Notes: generated from the sequence alone by a model not told the origin. A DNA stretch of 8,780 nucleotides from Bacteroidota bacterium (GCA_023409675.1 JAEYRC010000191.1:1-8780), one strand, 5' to 3'. Positions 1-7,516 are shown, counted from the stretch's first letter. A program made the numbers and translations.

Positions 1-245
1 ATAAAATACAACAGAGTGCAGCCGAAGATCACCGCGTTGAACAGGTAGCTGTAGGTACTGAATGCCAGCATGCCGCGCACATCTATATCCACGAAGCGAT
101 ATCCGTCGAGTTCAAGCAGGTTCACGATAAATACCAGGGCCATACCAATGATAGCCATGATGCGACTGAACCCCTGACCGCGTTTGAGCAGTCCGCTGAA
201 CATCATAACCACCCCCCAAAGCGCTGAAAAAATAATTGCATTCAT
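1..245 (-). CDS. nuoN: NADH-quinone oxidoreductase subunit N (partial, 3' part outside window)
   Basis: NuoN (ND2 family) is the third antiporter-like proton pump, placed between NuoM and NuoK in the membrane arm. Only the first 81 codons are in the window. Read from ATG 245, the protein begins MNAIIFSALWGVVMMFSGLL, then a short basic loop (KRGQGFSR), a second helix (about 29-44), LELDGYRFVDIDVRGMLAFS, and a third hydrophobic stretch at about 67-81. This order, and the ELDG...MLAF wording, is what I remember for Bacteroidota NuoN. The frame is open to base 1. Position as the last nuo gene after nuoM supports the call. Conserved channel lysines and the C-terminus lie outside the window, so integrity cannot be judged. 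Confidence 0.9.
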   Translation of the reverse strand, partial: MNAIIFSALWGVVMMFSGLLKRGQGFSRIMAIIGMALVFIVNLLELDGYRFVDIDVRGMLAFSTYSYLFNAVIFGCTLLYF

Positions 246-258
246 AATTCTGTAATTC

Positions 259-1725
259 CTAAGGATGTTTTGAAATCATTCGCGACAAAATACTTTCCAC
301 TGTTGAACTGGTCAGGTCGAGCACAGGCTGGGGATAAACACCTACCCCTATAATGATGGCCACTATAATCCACAGGGCCAGCTTTTCATTTATCCGAACA
401 TCAAACGCGGCAGCAGTACGTTCATTTGTATTGCCAAAGAATACCTTCCGGATCATTCCAAGCGTGTACACCGCTGCAAGTATAATGGTTAGGATAGCCA
501 CAGCTACAAAGGCAATATTGTACTTTGATACTTCAGAGGTGAAGACTCCGGTGAACATCAGGAACTCACCAATAAAGGCATTGGTAAGGGGAAGGGCGAT
601 GTTGGCAAAGGCAATGATGACCAGCAATATTGCCAGTACCGGAGCCTTTTGAGCGATCCCACCCAGTTCGCTGATCTTTCGCGTACCAAATTGTTTTTCG
701 ATCAGGCCGATCACGATCCACATGCCGATGATGTTGATACCGTGACTGAACATCTGAATCATCACTCCCTGCATTCCGGTACTGGTGGTTGAAAAGATCG
801 CCAGGCACATCAGCCCGATATGCGCGATGGAAGAATAGGCTACCAGCCTGCGCAGATCATCCTGCCGCATCGCCAGCAAGGAGGCGTAGATCATACCGAT
901 GATGCACATCCAGCTCACCGTATCACCCCAGGCCCAGGATGCCATCGGCAATACCGGCACCAGCCAGCGGATTACCGCGAACACACCCATCTTAACCATC
1001 ACCCCACTAAGGATCATGGTAGTGGCTACAGGTGCCTGTTCATACGTATCGGGCTGCCAGGTATGGAAAGGAAATACCGGCATCTTCACGGCAAACGCGA
1101 TAAAGAAAAGCCAGAACACCCAGCTTTGCTCTGTTCCGGATAACTGCAGGTTATAAAATGAGGTCAGCGCGAACGACTGATCGGGCGTACGCGTATACAG
1201 GTAAATGATACCGATAAGCATAAACAGCGACGCGATGAACGTATAGATAAAGAATTTAAAGGTGACCTGAATCCGTCGCTCACCACCCCAGCGGGAGCAT
1301 AGAAAATAGGCCGGGATCAGCGCCAGCTCCCAGAAGAAATAAAACAATAACGCGTCGGTTGCCAGGAAAACCCCCATCAGACCCGCTTGTGATAAGAGCA
1401 TGAATCCGTAAAAGCTGCCAGGCTTCGTATACTCATTACGGTAAGTAGAGAGGAATGCCAGCGGAAAGGCGATTCCGGTAAGCAGACAAAGGATCTGCCC
1501 CATTCCATCCTGCGCCAGTGTAAAGCGGCTGCCAAGCGATGGCATCCAGGTATAATCGGCATGCAGGTAAGCATAGTCGTTATACAGCGTCATTCCAAGA
1601 AGTACTACGCCCAGGCTAAGCAGGGAAGCCACCAGCGCCCAGCCTTTTGCTCCGTTGTTTTCTTTTATGAAGAAAGCAATAACGCCGCTTATTAATGGAA
1701 TCAGGATCAGTAAAACTGGGATCAT
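259..1725 (-). CDS. nuoM: NADH-quinone oxidoreductase subunit M
   Basis: NuoM (ND4 family, 488 residues; E. coli about 509) is the middle antiporter-like proton pump of the membrane arm. The expected channel residues are present: E133 in FFWELALIPAYFL, K214 in FAVKMPVFPFHTWQPDTYEQ, K245 in SGVMVKMGVF, and E387 in NAFIGEFLMF. They correspond to E. coli E144, K234, K265 and E407. About fourteen hydrophobic helices can be traced, with no lateral-helix extension, which separates it from NuoL. The start ATG 1725 gives MIPVLLILIPLISG, a normal N-terminal membrane helix; no Shine-Dalgarno motif precedes it. It ends with TAG and is followed 13 nt later by nuoN, so the two are probably translated from one message. 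Confidence 0.98.
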   Translation of the reverse strand: MIPVLLILIPLISGVIAFFIKENNGAKGWALVASLLSLGVVLLGMTLYNDYAYLHADYTWMPSLGSRFTLAQDGMGQILCLLTGIAFPLAFLSTYRNEYTKPGSFYGFMLLSQAGLMGVFLATDALLFYFFWELALIPAYFLCSRWGGERRIQVTFKFFIYTFIASLFMLIGIIYLYTRTPDQSFALTSFYNLQLSGTEQSWVFWLFFIAFAVKMPVFPFHTWQPDTYEQAPVATTMILSGVMVKMGVFAVIRWLVPVLPMASWAWGDTVSWMCIIGMIYASLLAMRQDDLRRLVAYSSIAHIGLMCLAIFSTTSTGMQGVMIQMFSHGINIIGMWIVIGLIEKQFGTRKISELGGIAQKAPVLAILLVIIAFANIALPLTNAFIGEFLMFTGVFTSEVSKYNIAFVAVAILTIILAAVYTLGMIRKVFFGNTNERTAAAFDVRINEKLALWIIVAIIIGVGVYPQPVLDLTSSTVESILSRMISKHP

Positions 1726-1753
1726 TATTTGTTATTTAAACAACTGAACGAAA

Positions 1754-3658
1754 CTATTTCAGGAACAACTGCAGGGCGAAAAATACCAGCATGCTGATCA
1801 CCATCAGCAGCAAGTAACTGCCCACCTGCCCGCTTTGCAACCAGCGCAATTGCCGGCTGCCATAATGCAGCAGTTTGCCGAAACCATTTACAATCCAGTC
1901 AATTATATTTTTTTCAATCTGTACATTTAAAAAACGCCCAACAGCATACATTGGTTTTACCACTATGGTATTGTAGAACCCATCAACATACCAGGCATTG
2001 TTCATCGCCCGCGCAACACCGGCAGGTTCGCCGGTTTCAGGTTTGCGGCTGTACCGCAGCCAGGCAATGATGGCGGCGATCAGCGCTGCGGCTACGGATA
2101 CGCCGATCAGGATATATTCGGTACTGTGCGACAGGTGATGTGCCTGCTGCAGGGCCAGTGAATCAGCAAATATGGGTTGAAGGAAATTACCCAACTGGTG
2201 GGCATTTTCCGCAAATACTGCCGGAATACCCAGAAAGCCGCCGACAATCGACAGTACCGCCAAAATAATCAGGGGCAGGGTCATCGACAGCGGACTTTCC
2301 TTTATGGGATGCGCCGGATCTTCTGTTCCGCGGTAACGACCGAGGAAAGTCATAGCATACAGCCGGAACATATAATAGGCCGTCATCATAGCGCCGATTA
2401 CGCCTATGATCCAGTACACGATGTTTTTGGAAAAAGCAGCTGCCAGGATTTCATCTTTTGAAAAGAAACCTGCAAATGGCGGGATTCCGGCGATGGCGAT
2501 ACAACCGATCAGAAAAGTCAGGTGGGTGATCTTTAAGCGGCTGCTCAATCCACCCATCCGGCGGATATCCTGCTCATGATGCAGGGCATGAATAACCGAA
2601 CCTGCTCCCAGGAATAACAATGCTTTGAAAAAGGCATGTGTCATTACGTGAAATACCGCACCGACATATGCGCCGACGCCCAGACCCAGGAACATATACC
2701 CGAGCTGGCTCACGGTTGAATAGGCCAGCACCTTTTTAATATCATTTTGTTTCAGGGCAATTGTCGCCGCCAGTATTGCGGTAGCCAGTCCCACAATGGC
2801 AACAACGGTTTGCGTTACGGGCGACAACGTATACATGATGTTGCTGCGGGCAATCATATAGATACCGGCAGTAACCATCGTAGCGGCATGGATAAGCGCG
2901 GATACAGGAGTTGGACCCGCCATCGCATCCGGCAGCCAGGTATAAAGCGGAATCTGGGCAGATTTTCCCGCGGCACCCACCAGCAGTAACAAGGTAATGC
3001 CGGTCAATACACCAGAGCCCATCGTCATACCTCCAGCCTGACTGAACACCTCACTGAAAGTGACGCTTCCAAACTGAGCGATCATCCAGAAAATAGCGAT
3101 CAGGAAGGCGGCATCGCCGATGCGGTTCATGATAAAAGCCTTATTTGCCGCAGCAGTATAATCGCTGTTCTTAAACCAGTAACCGATCAACAGGTACGAA
3201 CACAGGCCCACGCCTTCCCATCCGATGAACATGATGACGAAGTTGGAGCCGAGCACCAGTAACAGCATGGAAAAAACAAAGAGATTGAGGTAAGCGAAAT
3301 AGCGGGCATAATGGCCATTCGTTTCCGAATGCATGTATGCTGTAGAATACAGGTGGATCAGGAAACCAACGCCGGTGATAACCAGCAGGAACACGGAAGA
3401 AAGCTGGTCGACCTGAAAAGCAAAGGGTATAGACAGTTCCCCGACTTTGAAAAAGTTAAACAGGGTAACTACCCCGGTATTACCCTGCTTCACCTCGAGG
3501 AAGAGCATAATGCTCATCACAAATGCGGTAAGCAGGGTGCCACAGGCGATCAGTCCGGTAATCATTTTAGGCAGGCTGTTGCGCAACAGACCCATCACTA
3601 TAAATCCTGCCAGGGGCAGCAGCGGCACGATCCAGATCAGTTCTATAAGTTTACTCAT
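1754..3658 (-). CDS. nuoL: NADH-quinone oxidoreductase subunit L
   Basis: NuoL (ND5 family, 634 residues; E. coli 613) is the distal proton-pumping, antiporter-like subunit of the membrane arm. Key charged residues expected from the E. coli protein are present: E148 in IGWEGVGLCSYLLIGYW, K232 in GAAGKSAQIPLYTWLPDAM, H257 in ALIHAATMVTAGIYM, and K401 in FFSKDEIL. NuoL is told apart from NuoM and NuoN by its long C-terminal extension. Here it begins near NNAWYVDGFYNTIVVKP (about 552), runs through the amphipathic lateral helix that braces the other pumps, and closes with a final membrane helix (about 610-633). A poorly conserved His/Gln/Ser-rich loop lies near 485-512. The start ATG 3658 fits the usual N-terminus. 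It ends with TAG, which shows that TAG is a true stop in this genome, and nuoM follows after 28 nt. Confidence 0.98.
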   Translation of the reverse strand: MSKLIELIWIVPLLPLAGFIVMGLLRNSLPKMITGLIACGTLLTAFVMSIMLFLEVKQGNTGVVTLFNFFKVGELSIPFAFQVDQLSSVFLLVITGVGFLIHLYSTAYMHSETNGHYARYFAYLNLFVFSMLLLVLGSNFVIMFIGWEGVGLCSYLLIGYWFKNSDYTAAANKAFIMNRIGDAAFLIAIFWMIAQFGSVTFSEVFSQAGGMTMGSGVLTGITLLLLVGAAGKSAQIPLYTWLPDAMAGPTPVSALIHAATMVTAGIYMIARSNIMYTLSPVTQTVVAIVGLATAILAATIALKQNDIKKVLAYSTVSQLGYMFLGLGVGAYVGAVFHVMTHAFFKALLFLGAGSVIHALHHEQDIRRMGGLSSRLKITHLTFLIGCIAIAGIPPFAGFFSKDEILAAAFSKNIVYWIIGVIGAMMTAYYMFRLYAMTFLGRYRGTEDPAHPIKESPLSMTLPLIILAVLSIVGGFLGIPAVFAENAHQLGNFLQPIFADSLALQQAHHLSHSTEYILIGVSVAAALIAAIIAWLRYSRKPETGEPAGVARAMNNAWYVDGFYNTIVVKPMYAVGRFLNVQIEKNIIDWIVNGFGKLLHYGSRQLRWLQSGQVGSYLLLMVISMLVFFALQLFLK

Positions 3659-3671
3659 AATACCAGCTAAA

Positions 3672-3686
3672 CTCCGGTTACCGGAG
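3672..3686 (-). other. Short GC-rich inverted repeat in the nuoK-nuoL spacer
   Basis: On the transcribed strand the sequence CTCCGGTAACCGGAG can fold as a 6-bp stem (CTCCGG/CCGGAG) with a 3-nt loop. It stands out in an otherwise AT-rich spacer, 13 nt before the nuoL start codon. No run of T follows it (GTTTAGC comes next), so it is not an intrinsic terminator. It might affect mRNA processing, stability or nuoL translation, but a chance palindrome of this size is possible. Confidence 0.4.
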
Positions 3687-3716
3687 GGTTAAGGAAACAG
3701 GATCCCGTGAAAAAGA

Positions 3717-4046
3717 TCAGTGTTTAAGTCGGTTCAAAAAGTTTATATCGATTGAATTAACGTTCCGGTAGATCATGACAATAATCGCCAGTCCCACACT
3801 AACCTCAGCGGCGGCTACGACCATGATAAAAAATACAAACAGTTGCCCGTCAATTCCAGCAGTTGGATTGGCGGCCATACCATTCAGGTGGTGCATTTTG
3901 GAAAAAGCCACCAGCAACAGGTTAACTGCATTCAGCATCAGCTCAATACACATAAAAACGATGATCACATTTCTTCTGGTGAGCACACCGGCCACCCCGA
4001 TACAGAAAAGTGCGATGGCTAAAAACAGGTAGCGTTCTATTGGCAC
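3717..4046 (-). CDS. nuoK: NADH-quinone oxidoreductase subunit K
   Basis: NuoK (ND4L family, 109 residues) is a three-helix membrane subunit with two buried glutamates on the proton path. These are E35 in FMCIELMLNAVNLLL and E81 in VAAAEVSVGLAIIV, matching E. coli E36 and E72. The loop between helices 2 and 3 (about 50-66, with MHHLNGMAANPTAG) is several residues longer than in E. coli, where the protein is about 100 residues; I believe this is common in Bacteroidota. The start is a GTG at 4046, giving MPIERYLFLA. The in-frame codons just upstream (IleAsnIleAsnIleHisAla) contain no ATG, GTG or TTG. It ends with TGA, 58 nt before nuoL, and that spacer contains a hairpin. Confidence 0.95.
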   Translation of the reverse strand: MPIERYLFLAIALFCIGVAGVLTRRNVIIVFMCIELMLNAVNLLLVAFSKMHHLNGMAANPTAGIDGQLFVFFIMVVAAAEVSVGLAIIVMIYRNVNSIDINFLNRLKH

Positions 4047-4079
4047 TGCGTGTATATTTATATTGATGAAAGGTATTCG

Positions 4080-4601
4080 TTAATTTTCCTGATCTGTCTT
4101 TGGTAGTTTTTTTCCGATAACGACTGCCCCGACCATTGCGCTGAGAAACAGTACACTGCTGACTTCAAAGGGCACAACGAAATCAGTGAACAGGGTCCGG
4201 CCCAGATTTTCAATCAGCCCGATATTCCCTTCCTGCATCTGTGTTTCCATTCCCCTGATCTCGGCATTCTTTAACGCCGCCACCATTACCAGCAACAGGC
4301 AACCTCCCGAAATAATACCCGCGAATTTCATCCACCGGTTCTTCTGCGGTTCTTCGGCGGCATTGAGGTTCATCAGCATGATCACGAACAGGAACAATAC
4401 CATGATGGCACCGGCGTACACGATCAGGTTAACGATTCCGATAAATTGCGCGTTCATTAAGATGTAATGGCCCGAGATGGCGAAGAACGTTACGATCAGC
4501 CACAGGACACTGTGCACCGGATTGCGGCTGATCACCACCATGATGGCGCTGCCCAGCGCCAGGGCGCTCAAAAAATAAAATAAGATGTCACTTGCATTCA
4601 T
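4080..4601 (-). CDS. nuoJ: NADH-quinone oxidoreductase subunit J
   Basis: NuoJ (ND6 family, 173 residues) is a small membrane subunit next to NuoH, K and A that helps couple quinone chemistry to proton pumping. Five hydrophobic helices are visible. The diagnostic third one, NLIVYAGAIMVLFLFVIML (58-76), has the Tyr-Ala-Gly that forms the known pi-bulge; the last is FEVSSVLFLSAMVGAVVIGK (145-164). The loop at about 111-140 between helices 4 and 5 is polar and poorly conserved, as is normal for the family. The start ATG 4601 lies 8 nt after nuoI and has GAGG just upstream, one of the few Shine-Dalgarno-like sites in this operon. It ends with TAA, 33 nt before nuoK. Confidence 0.96.
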   Translation of the reverse strand: MNASDILFYFLSALALGSAIMVVISRNPVHSVLWLIVTFFAISGHYILMNAQFIGIVNLIVYAGAIMVLFLFVIMLMNLNAAEEPQKNRWMKFAGIISGGCLLLVMVAALKNAEIRGMETQMQEGNIGLIENLGRTLFTDFVVPFEVSSVLFLSAMVGAVVIGKKLPKTDQEN

Positions 4602-4609
4602 AGCCTCAG

Positions 4610-5179
4610 TTAGTTGGTCTTGCGTTCAGATTGCGCTTTTCTTGCCTCACGTTTCCCTACCGCTTCTTTATATTCTTCCGGCTGGGTCACCGGATCGGGA
4701 ATCAGCAGGTCCTGCTTTCCATAAATAAATCCTTTCCGCTGATAATTCGACGGGGCAAAGGTTTCACTCAGGTATATCGCGTCTTTAGGACAGGCTTCTT
4801 CACAAAGTCCGCAGAAAATACAGCGCAGCATATTGATCTCATACTTTGCCGCATATTTTTCCTCCCGGTACAGGTGTTCCTCTCCGGGCAGGCGCTCGGC
4901 TGCTTCCATGGTAATCGCTTCAGCAGGACAGGCAACAGCGCAGAGCCCACAGGCCGTGCAGTTTTCCCGTCCTTCTTCATCGCGGTTCAATACCTGCAGT
5001 CCCCTGAACACCGGGCTGAACTCACGGCGCTGCTCCGGGTATTGAATGGTCGGCCGCTTTTTGAACATATGCTTCAGGGTGATCATTAAGCCTTTAACCA
5101 GGTTGACGATGAATATTCTTTCCACCAGGGTTAAAGGTTTCCGGTCAACCGGCTTTGCTCTATTTGTTAAGGTTTGCAT
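4610..5179 (-). CDS. nuoI: NADH-quinone oxidoreductase subunit I (two 4Fe-4S ferredoxin)
   Basis: NuoI (189 residues) holds clusters N6a and N6b, which take electrons from NuoG towards the terminal cluster N2 and quinone. Both four-cysteine motifs are complete: CTACGLCAVACP with C74, C77, C80, C84, and CIFCGLCEEACP with C120, C123, C126, C130. The N-terminal region includes the membrane-contact stretch GLMITLKHMFKKRPTIQYPE (about 30-49). I chose ATG 5179 because the protein then begins MQTLTNRAK, the start I remember from Chitinophagaceae homologues, and AGAAGA stands directly before it. An in-frame ATG at 5218 would add 13 residues (MITNSAECKLCRR) that I do not recognise as conserved. The C-terminus is a charged Lys/Arg/Glu-rich tail (about 166-189). 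It ends with TAA, 8 nt before nuoJ. Confidence 0.96.
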   Translation of the reverse strand: MQTLTNRAKPVDRKPLTLVERIFIVNLVKGLMITLKHMFKKRPTIQYPEQRREFSPVFRGLQVLNRDEEGRENCTACGLCAVACPAEAITMEAAERLPGEEHLYREEKYAAKYEINMLRCIFCGLCEEACPKDAIYLSETFAPSNYQRKGFIYGKQDLLIPDPVTQPEEYKEAVGKREARKAQSERKTN

Positions 5180-5246
5180 TCTTCTACACAATTTACACTC
5201 CGCAGAGTTCGTGATCAATGGTCAACGCATACTGTCCGGTAATGGA

Positions 5247-6326
5247 TCAGAATGTCCAGTCATTATCTTTTAGCAATACCACCAGCGCTGTAATGATCAT
5301 ATTGATCAGGGCCAGCGGTACAAGTTTCTTCCAGCCCAGGTCCATCAACTGGTCGTAACGGAACCGGGGGATTGTCCACCGTACCCACATAAAGAAAAAT
5401 ATGGTAAAGGCAACTTTCAGGAAGAAGGAAAGCACCTGCAGTAAGCTGGTCCAGTTTCTTCCGATCTGTTCCACCAGCCCTTCATCACTCACAAAGGGGA
5501 TATCATAACTTCCCCAGTACAGGGATACAATCACCGCGCTGCTGATGAACATGTTTACATATTCCGCAAAAAGGTAAAAGCCAAGCTTCATACTGGAATA
5601 TTCCTGGTGGTATCCGAAGTTCAGTTCACTCTCCGCTTCGGGAAGGTCGAAGGGCGTACGGTTACATTCGGCAAACGCGCAGATCAGGAAGATCATGAAG
5701 CCCAGCGGCTGATAAAACACATAATACACGCTATCGATCTGATCTCCGGTGATGGCGCTCATTTTGAGCGAACCGGTCAGCATCAGCAGCACGATCAGGG
5801 AAAGGCCCATCGGCAGTTCGTAGGAGATCACCTGCGAAGCGCCACGCAACGCGGCCATCAGGGAGAATTTATTATTTGATGCCCAGCCGCCGATCATAAT
5901 ACCATAAACTCCCATACTCACCACACCAAAAATGAACAGAATGCCGATGTTGATATCCGCGATCTGAAGGTTCACGATCCTGTCCTGCCCAAAAAGGGTA
6001 AAGTGCAACTGACCACCCCAGGGAATGACCGCGGAGGTCATCATTGCGGTGAGCATCGCCAGTGCGGGACCTAATACAAACAGGGTTTTGTTTGAAGTAT
6101 TGGGAATGATCTCTTCTTTCATGAAGAGTTTCAGTCCGTCGGCCATCGGTTGCAAAATACCGAAAGGCCCTGCCCGGTTAGGACCATGACGATCCTGAAT
6201 ATATCCGGCCACTTTACGTTCGGCATAGGTTTCATACATGGCAATAACCAGCGACACCGAAATAATTGCGGTAATCAGAATGGTCTTCTCAAGAATAAAA
6301 CCCCAGTCAACTGCTAATAGTGTCAT
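5247..6326 (-). CDS. nuoH: NADH-quinone oxidoreductase subunit H
   Basis: NuoH (ND1 family, 359 residues) is the membrane subunit that joins the peripheral and membrane arms and forms much of the quinone-binding cavity and the start of the proton path. Family signatures are intact: AERKVAGYIQDRHGPNRAGP (35-54) in the first cytoplasmic loop, GWASNNKFSLMAALRGASQ (147-165), E170 in ISYELP, AFAECNRTPFDLPEAESEL (217-235) with its row of acidic residues, and RWTIPRFRYDQLMDLGWK (316-333) near the C-terminus. About eight hydrophobic membrane segments are visible. The ATG at 6326 is preceded by a spacer without a Shine-Dalgarno motif, as is common in Bacteroidota. It ends with TGA, 67 nt before nuoI, the longest spacer in the window. 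The gene looks fully functional, in contrast to nuoG just upstream. Confidence 0.98.
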   Translation of the reverse strand: MTLLAVDWGFILEKTILITAIISVSLVIAMYETYAERKVAGYIQDRHGPNRAGPFGILQPMADGLKLFMKEEIIPNTSNKTLFVLGPALAMLTAMMTSAVIPWGGQLHFTLFGQDRIVNLQIADINIGILFIFGVVSMGVYGIMIGGWASNNKFSLMAALRGASQVISYELPMGLSLIVLLMLTGSLKMSAITGDQIDSVYYVFYQPLGFMIFLICAFAECNRTPFDLPEAESELNFGYHQEYSSMKLGFYLFAEYVNMFISSAVIVSLYWGSYDIPFVSDEGLVEQIGRNWTSLLQVLSFFLKVAFTIFFFMWVRWTIPRFRYDQLMDLGWKKLVPLALINMIITALVVLLKDNDWTF

Positions 6327-6341
6327 ACGTAAACCCGCTAA

Positions 6342-7487
6342 TTATTGGTTACTGTTTTCCTCTTCCCGGTTCCCGGGGGTTGGAATTTTATCGGTTAATG
6401 CTTTATTATTCGAGTTAAAGTCGCCTGAATGCGCCGGCCGGTTAAAGGCCGATAATTCAATCTCCGTTTTGTTTACCTCACTTACGGTATGAATATCCAT
6501 CAACAGCCGCGGCGCTTTGCCCATCACTTCATTGAGCGGATCTGTTGGTGTAGTAGTACCCACATAATGATTCTGTGAGATCACCGAATGCCTGTTGATG
6601 CGGGTTGGCCCTTCGATCACCCAGTCGCTGGTGGGTTTTTTCTCAAAGCGGCTTTCATTACATATCCTTTCCTGCTATTCTCCCCACTGATCTTTTCGTC
6701 CGGTAACCCGGTATACTTCATCGCCGCGAATCCAAAGCGTTACCTAACCGGAACATTTGGGACACTCACGGTGCGCGTCTACCGGCTTCAGGAACCAAAC
6801 GCGGTTTTTGAAGCGGAATGTTCTGTCGGTAAGTGCTCCCACCGGGCAAACATCGATGACGTTGCCGATGAAATCGTTATCCAGCGCCTTTTCGATTTAG
6901 GTGGCAATCTGCGCATGATCGCCGCGGTCGAGAATACCGTGAACGCGTTTATTGGTTACCTGGTCAGCCACATATACACAGCGGTAGCACAGGATGCAGC
7001 GGGTCATGTGCAATTGAATGTATGGACCCAGGTCATATTTTTCAAAAGTCCGGCGGGGAAATTCATAGCGGGTGCCTTCCGTACCGTGATCGTAGCTCAG
7101 GTCCTGCAGGTGACATTCTCCGGCCTGGTCGCAGATGGGGCAATCGAGGGGATGGTTGATCAGCAAAAATTCGACTACACCATTACGTGCATCAATAACC
7201 CGTTCGCTGGTAATGTTTTTAACGATCATGCCATCCATCACATTGGTCCGGCAGCTGGCTACCAGTTTAGGCATGGGGCGTGGGTCGGCCGATGAACCGG
7301 CAGCAACTTCCACCAGGCAGGTACGGCATTTACCGCCACTGCCGGTCAATTTGGTGTAGTAACACATGGCAGGCGGCGCCACATCTCCCCCGATCTTGCG
7401 TGCAGCCTGCAGGATACTGGTCCCCGGCTCCACCTCGATGGTGATATTATCGATCGTTACTGTAAAAAGCTTCTTTTCTTCAGCCAT
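6342..7487 (-). pseudogene. nuoG: NADH-quinone oxidoreductase subunit G, short Bacteroidota form, broken by three in-frame stops
   Basis: NuoG carries the iron-sulfur wire between NuoF and NuoI. The frame runs 381 codons from ATG 7487 to TAA 6342 with no indel, but codons 197 (TAA, 6897-6899), 248 (TAG, 6744-6746) and 271 (TAG, 6675-6677) are stops. Homology continues through all of them. Ligands seen: N1b 2Fe-2S C42, C54, C57, C79; N5 H112, C116, C119, C125; N4 C164, C167, C170 and, after the first stop, C214 in DVCPVGALTD. A last CxxC (C242, C245) pairs with C276 and a position 279 that reads Ser where I remember Cys in relatives. From family memory, codon 197 should be Tyr and 248 Lys, each one base from the stop seen. 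The gene lacks the molybdopterin-like domain of the roughly 900-residue E. coli NuoG, which is usual for Bacteroidota. It lies 15 nt before nuoH. Real pseudogene versus sequence error cannot be decided here. Confidence 0.88.
6897..7487 (-). CDS. Translatable N-terminal fragment of nuoG (196 residues)
   Basis: If the sequence is correct, only this part of nuoG can be translated from its normal start. The ATG at 7487 is the only plausible start, because an in-frame TGA lies two codons upstream (7491-7493). The 196-residue product contains the ferredoxin-like N1b domain (about 5-95), the His-Cys3 N5 site (112-125) and three cysteines of the N4 site (164-170). It ends at DHAQIAT, before the fourth N4 ligand at C214. 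It would therefore have an incomplete N4 cluster and no C-terminal region to dock with neighbours, so I would not expect it to support electron transfer alone. The remaining in-frame segment from GTG 6620 to 6342 (92 codons) has no cluster motif and no sign of being a gene in its own right. Confidence 0.55.
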   Translation of the reverse strand: MAEEKKLFTVTIDNITIEVEPGTSILQAARKIGGDVAPPAMCYYTKLTGSGGKCRTCLVEVAAGSSADPRPMPKLVASCRTNVMDGMIVKNITSERVIDARNGVVEFLLINHPLDCPICDQAGECHLQDLSYDHGTEGTRYEFPRRTFEKYDLGPYIQLHMTRCILCYRCVYVADQVTNKRVHGILDRGDHAQIAT

Positions 7488-7516
7488 GTATCATGTACAT
7501 TGAAATGTGTTTAATC

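Noticed and set aside
3311..3670. A 119-codon plus-strand frame opposite the 5' end of nuoL
   Set aside because: It lies wholly opposite conserved nuoL codons and its His/Gln-rich translation is typical of antisense membrane-protein sequence.
5180..5218. Alternative nuoI start at ATG 5218
   Set aside because: It adds 13 residues I do not recognise as conserved. The ATG at 5179 gives the family-like start MQTLTNRAK and has AGAAGA before it.
5180..5246. TTGACC and a small ACTC...GAGT stem in the nuoH-nuoI spacer as a promoter or terminator
   Set aside because: There is no matching Bacteroidota-type -7 element (TAnnTTTG), the stem is only 4 bp with no T-run, and the genes on both sides belong to the same operon.
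6675..6899. Stop codon reassignment or programmed readthrough as the explanation of the nuoG stops
   Set aside because: TAG ends nuoL and nuoM, and TAA ends nuoF, nuoI and nuoJ at the expected places, so neither codon is generally reassigned. Three separate readthrough events of two stop types in one gene would be needed.
6620..6900. A frameshift splitting nuoG into two frames
   Set aside because: The two open parts are in the same frame (7487 to 6620 is 289 whole codons), and translation straight through gives continuous homology.
6588..7295. A 235-codon open frame on the plus strand opposite nuoG, spanning the damaged region
   Set aside because: Its codons are exact register complements of the nuoG codons, so it stays open only because nuoG avoids TTA, CTA and TCA there. 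The translation resembles no family I know, and nuoG homology explains the DNA fully.
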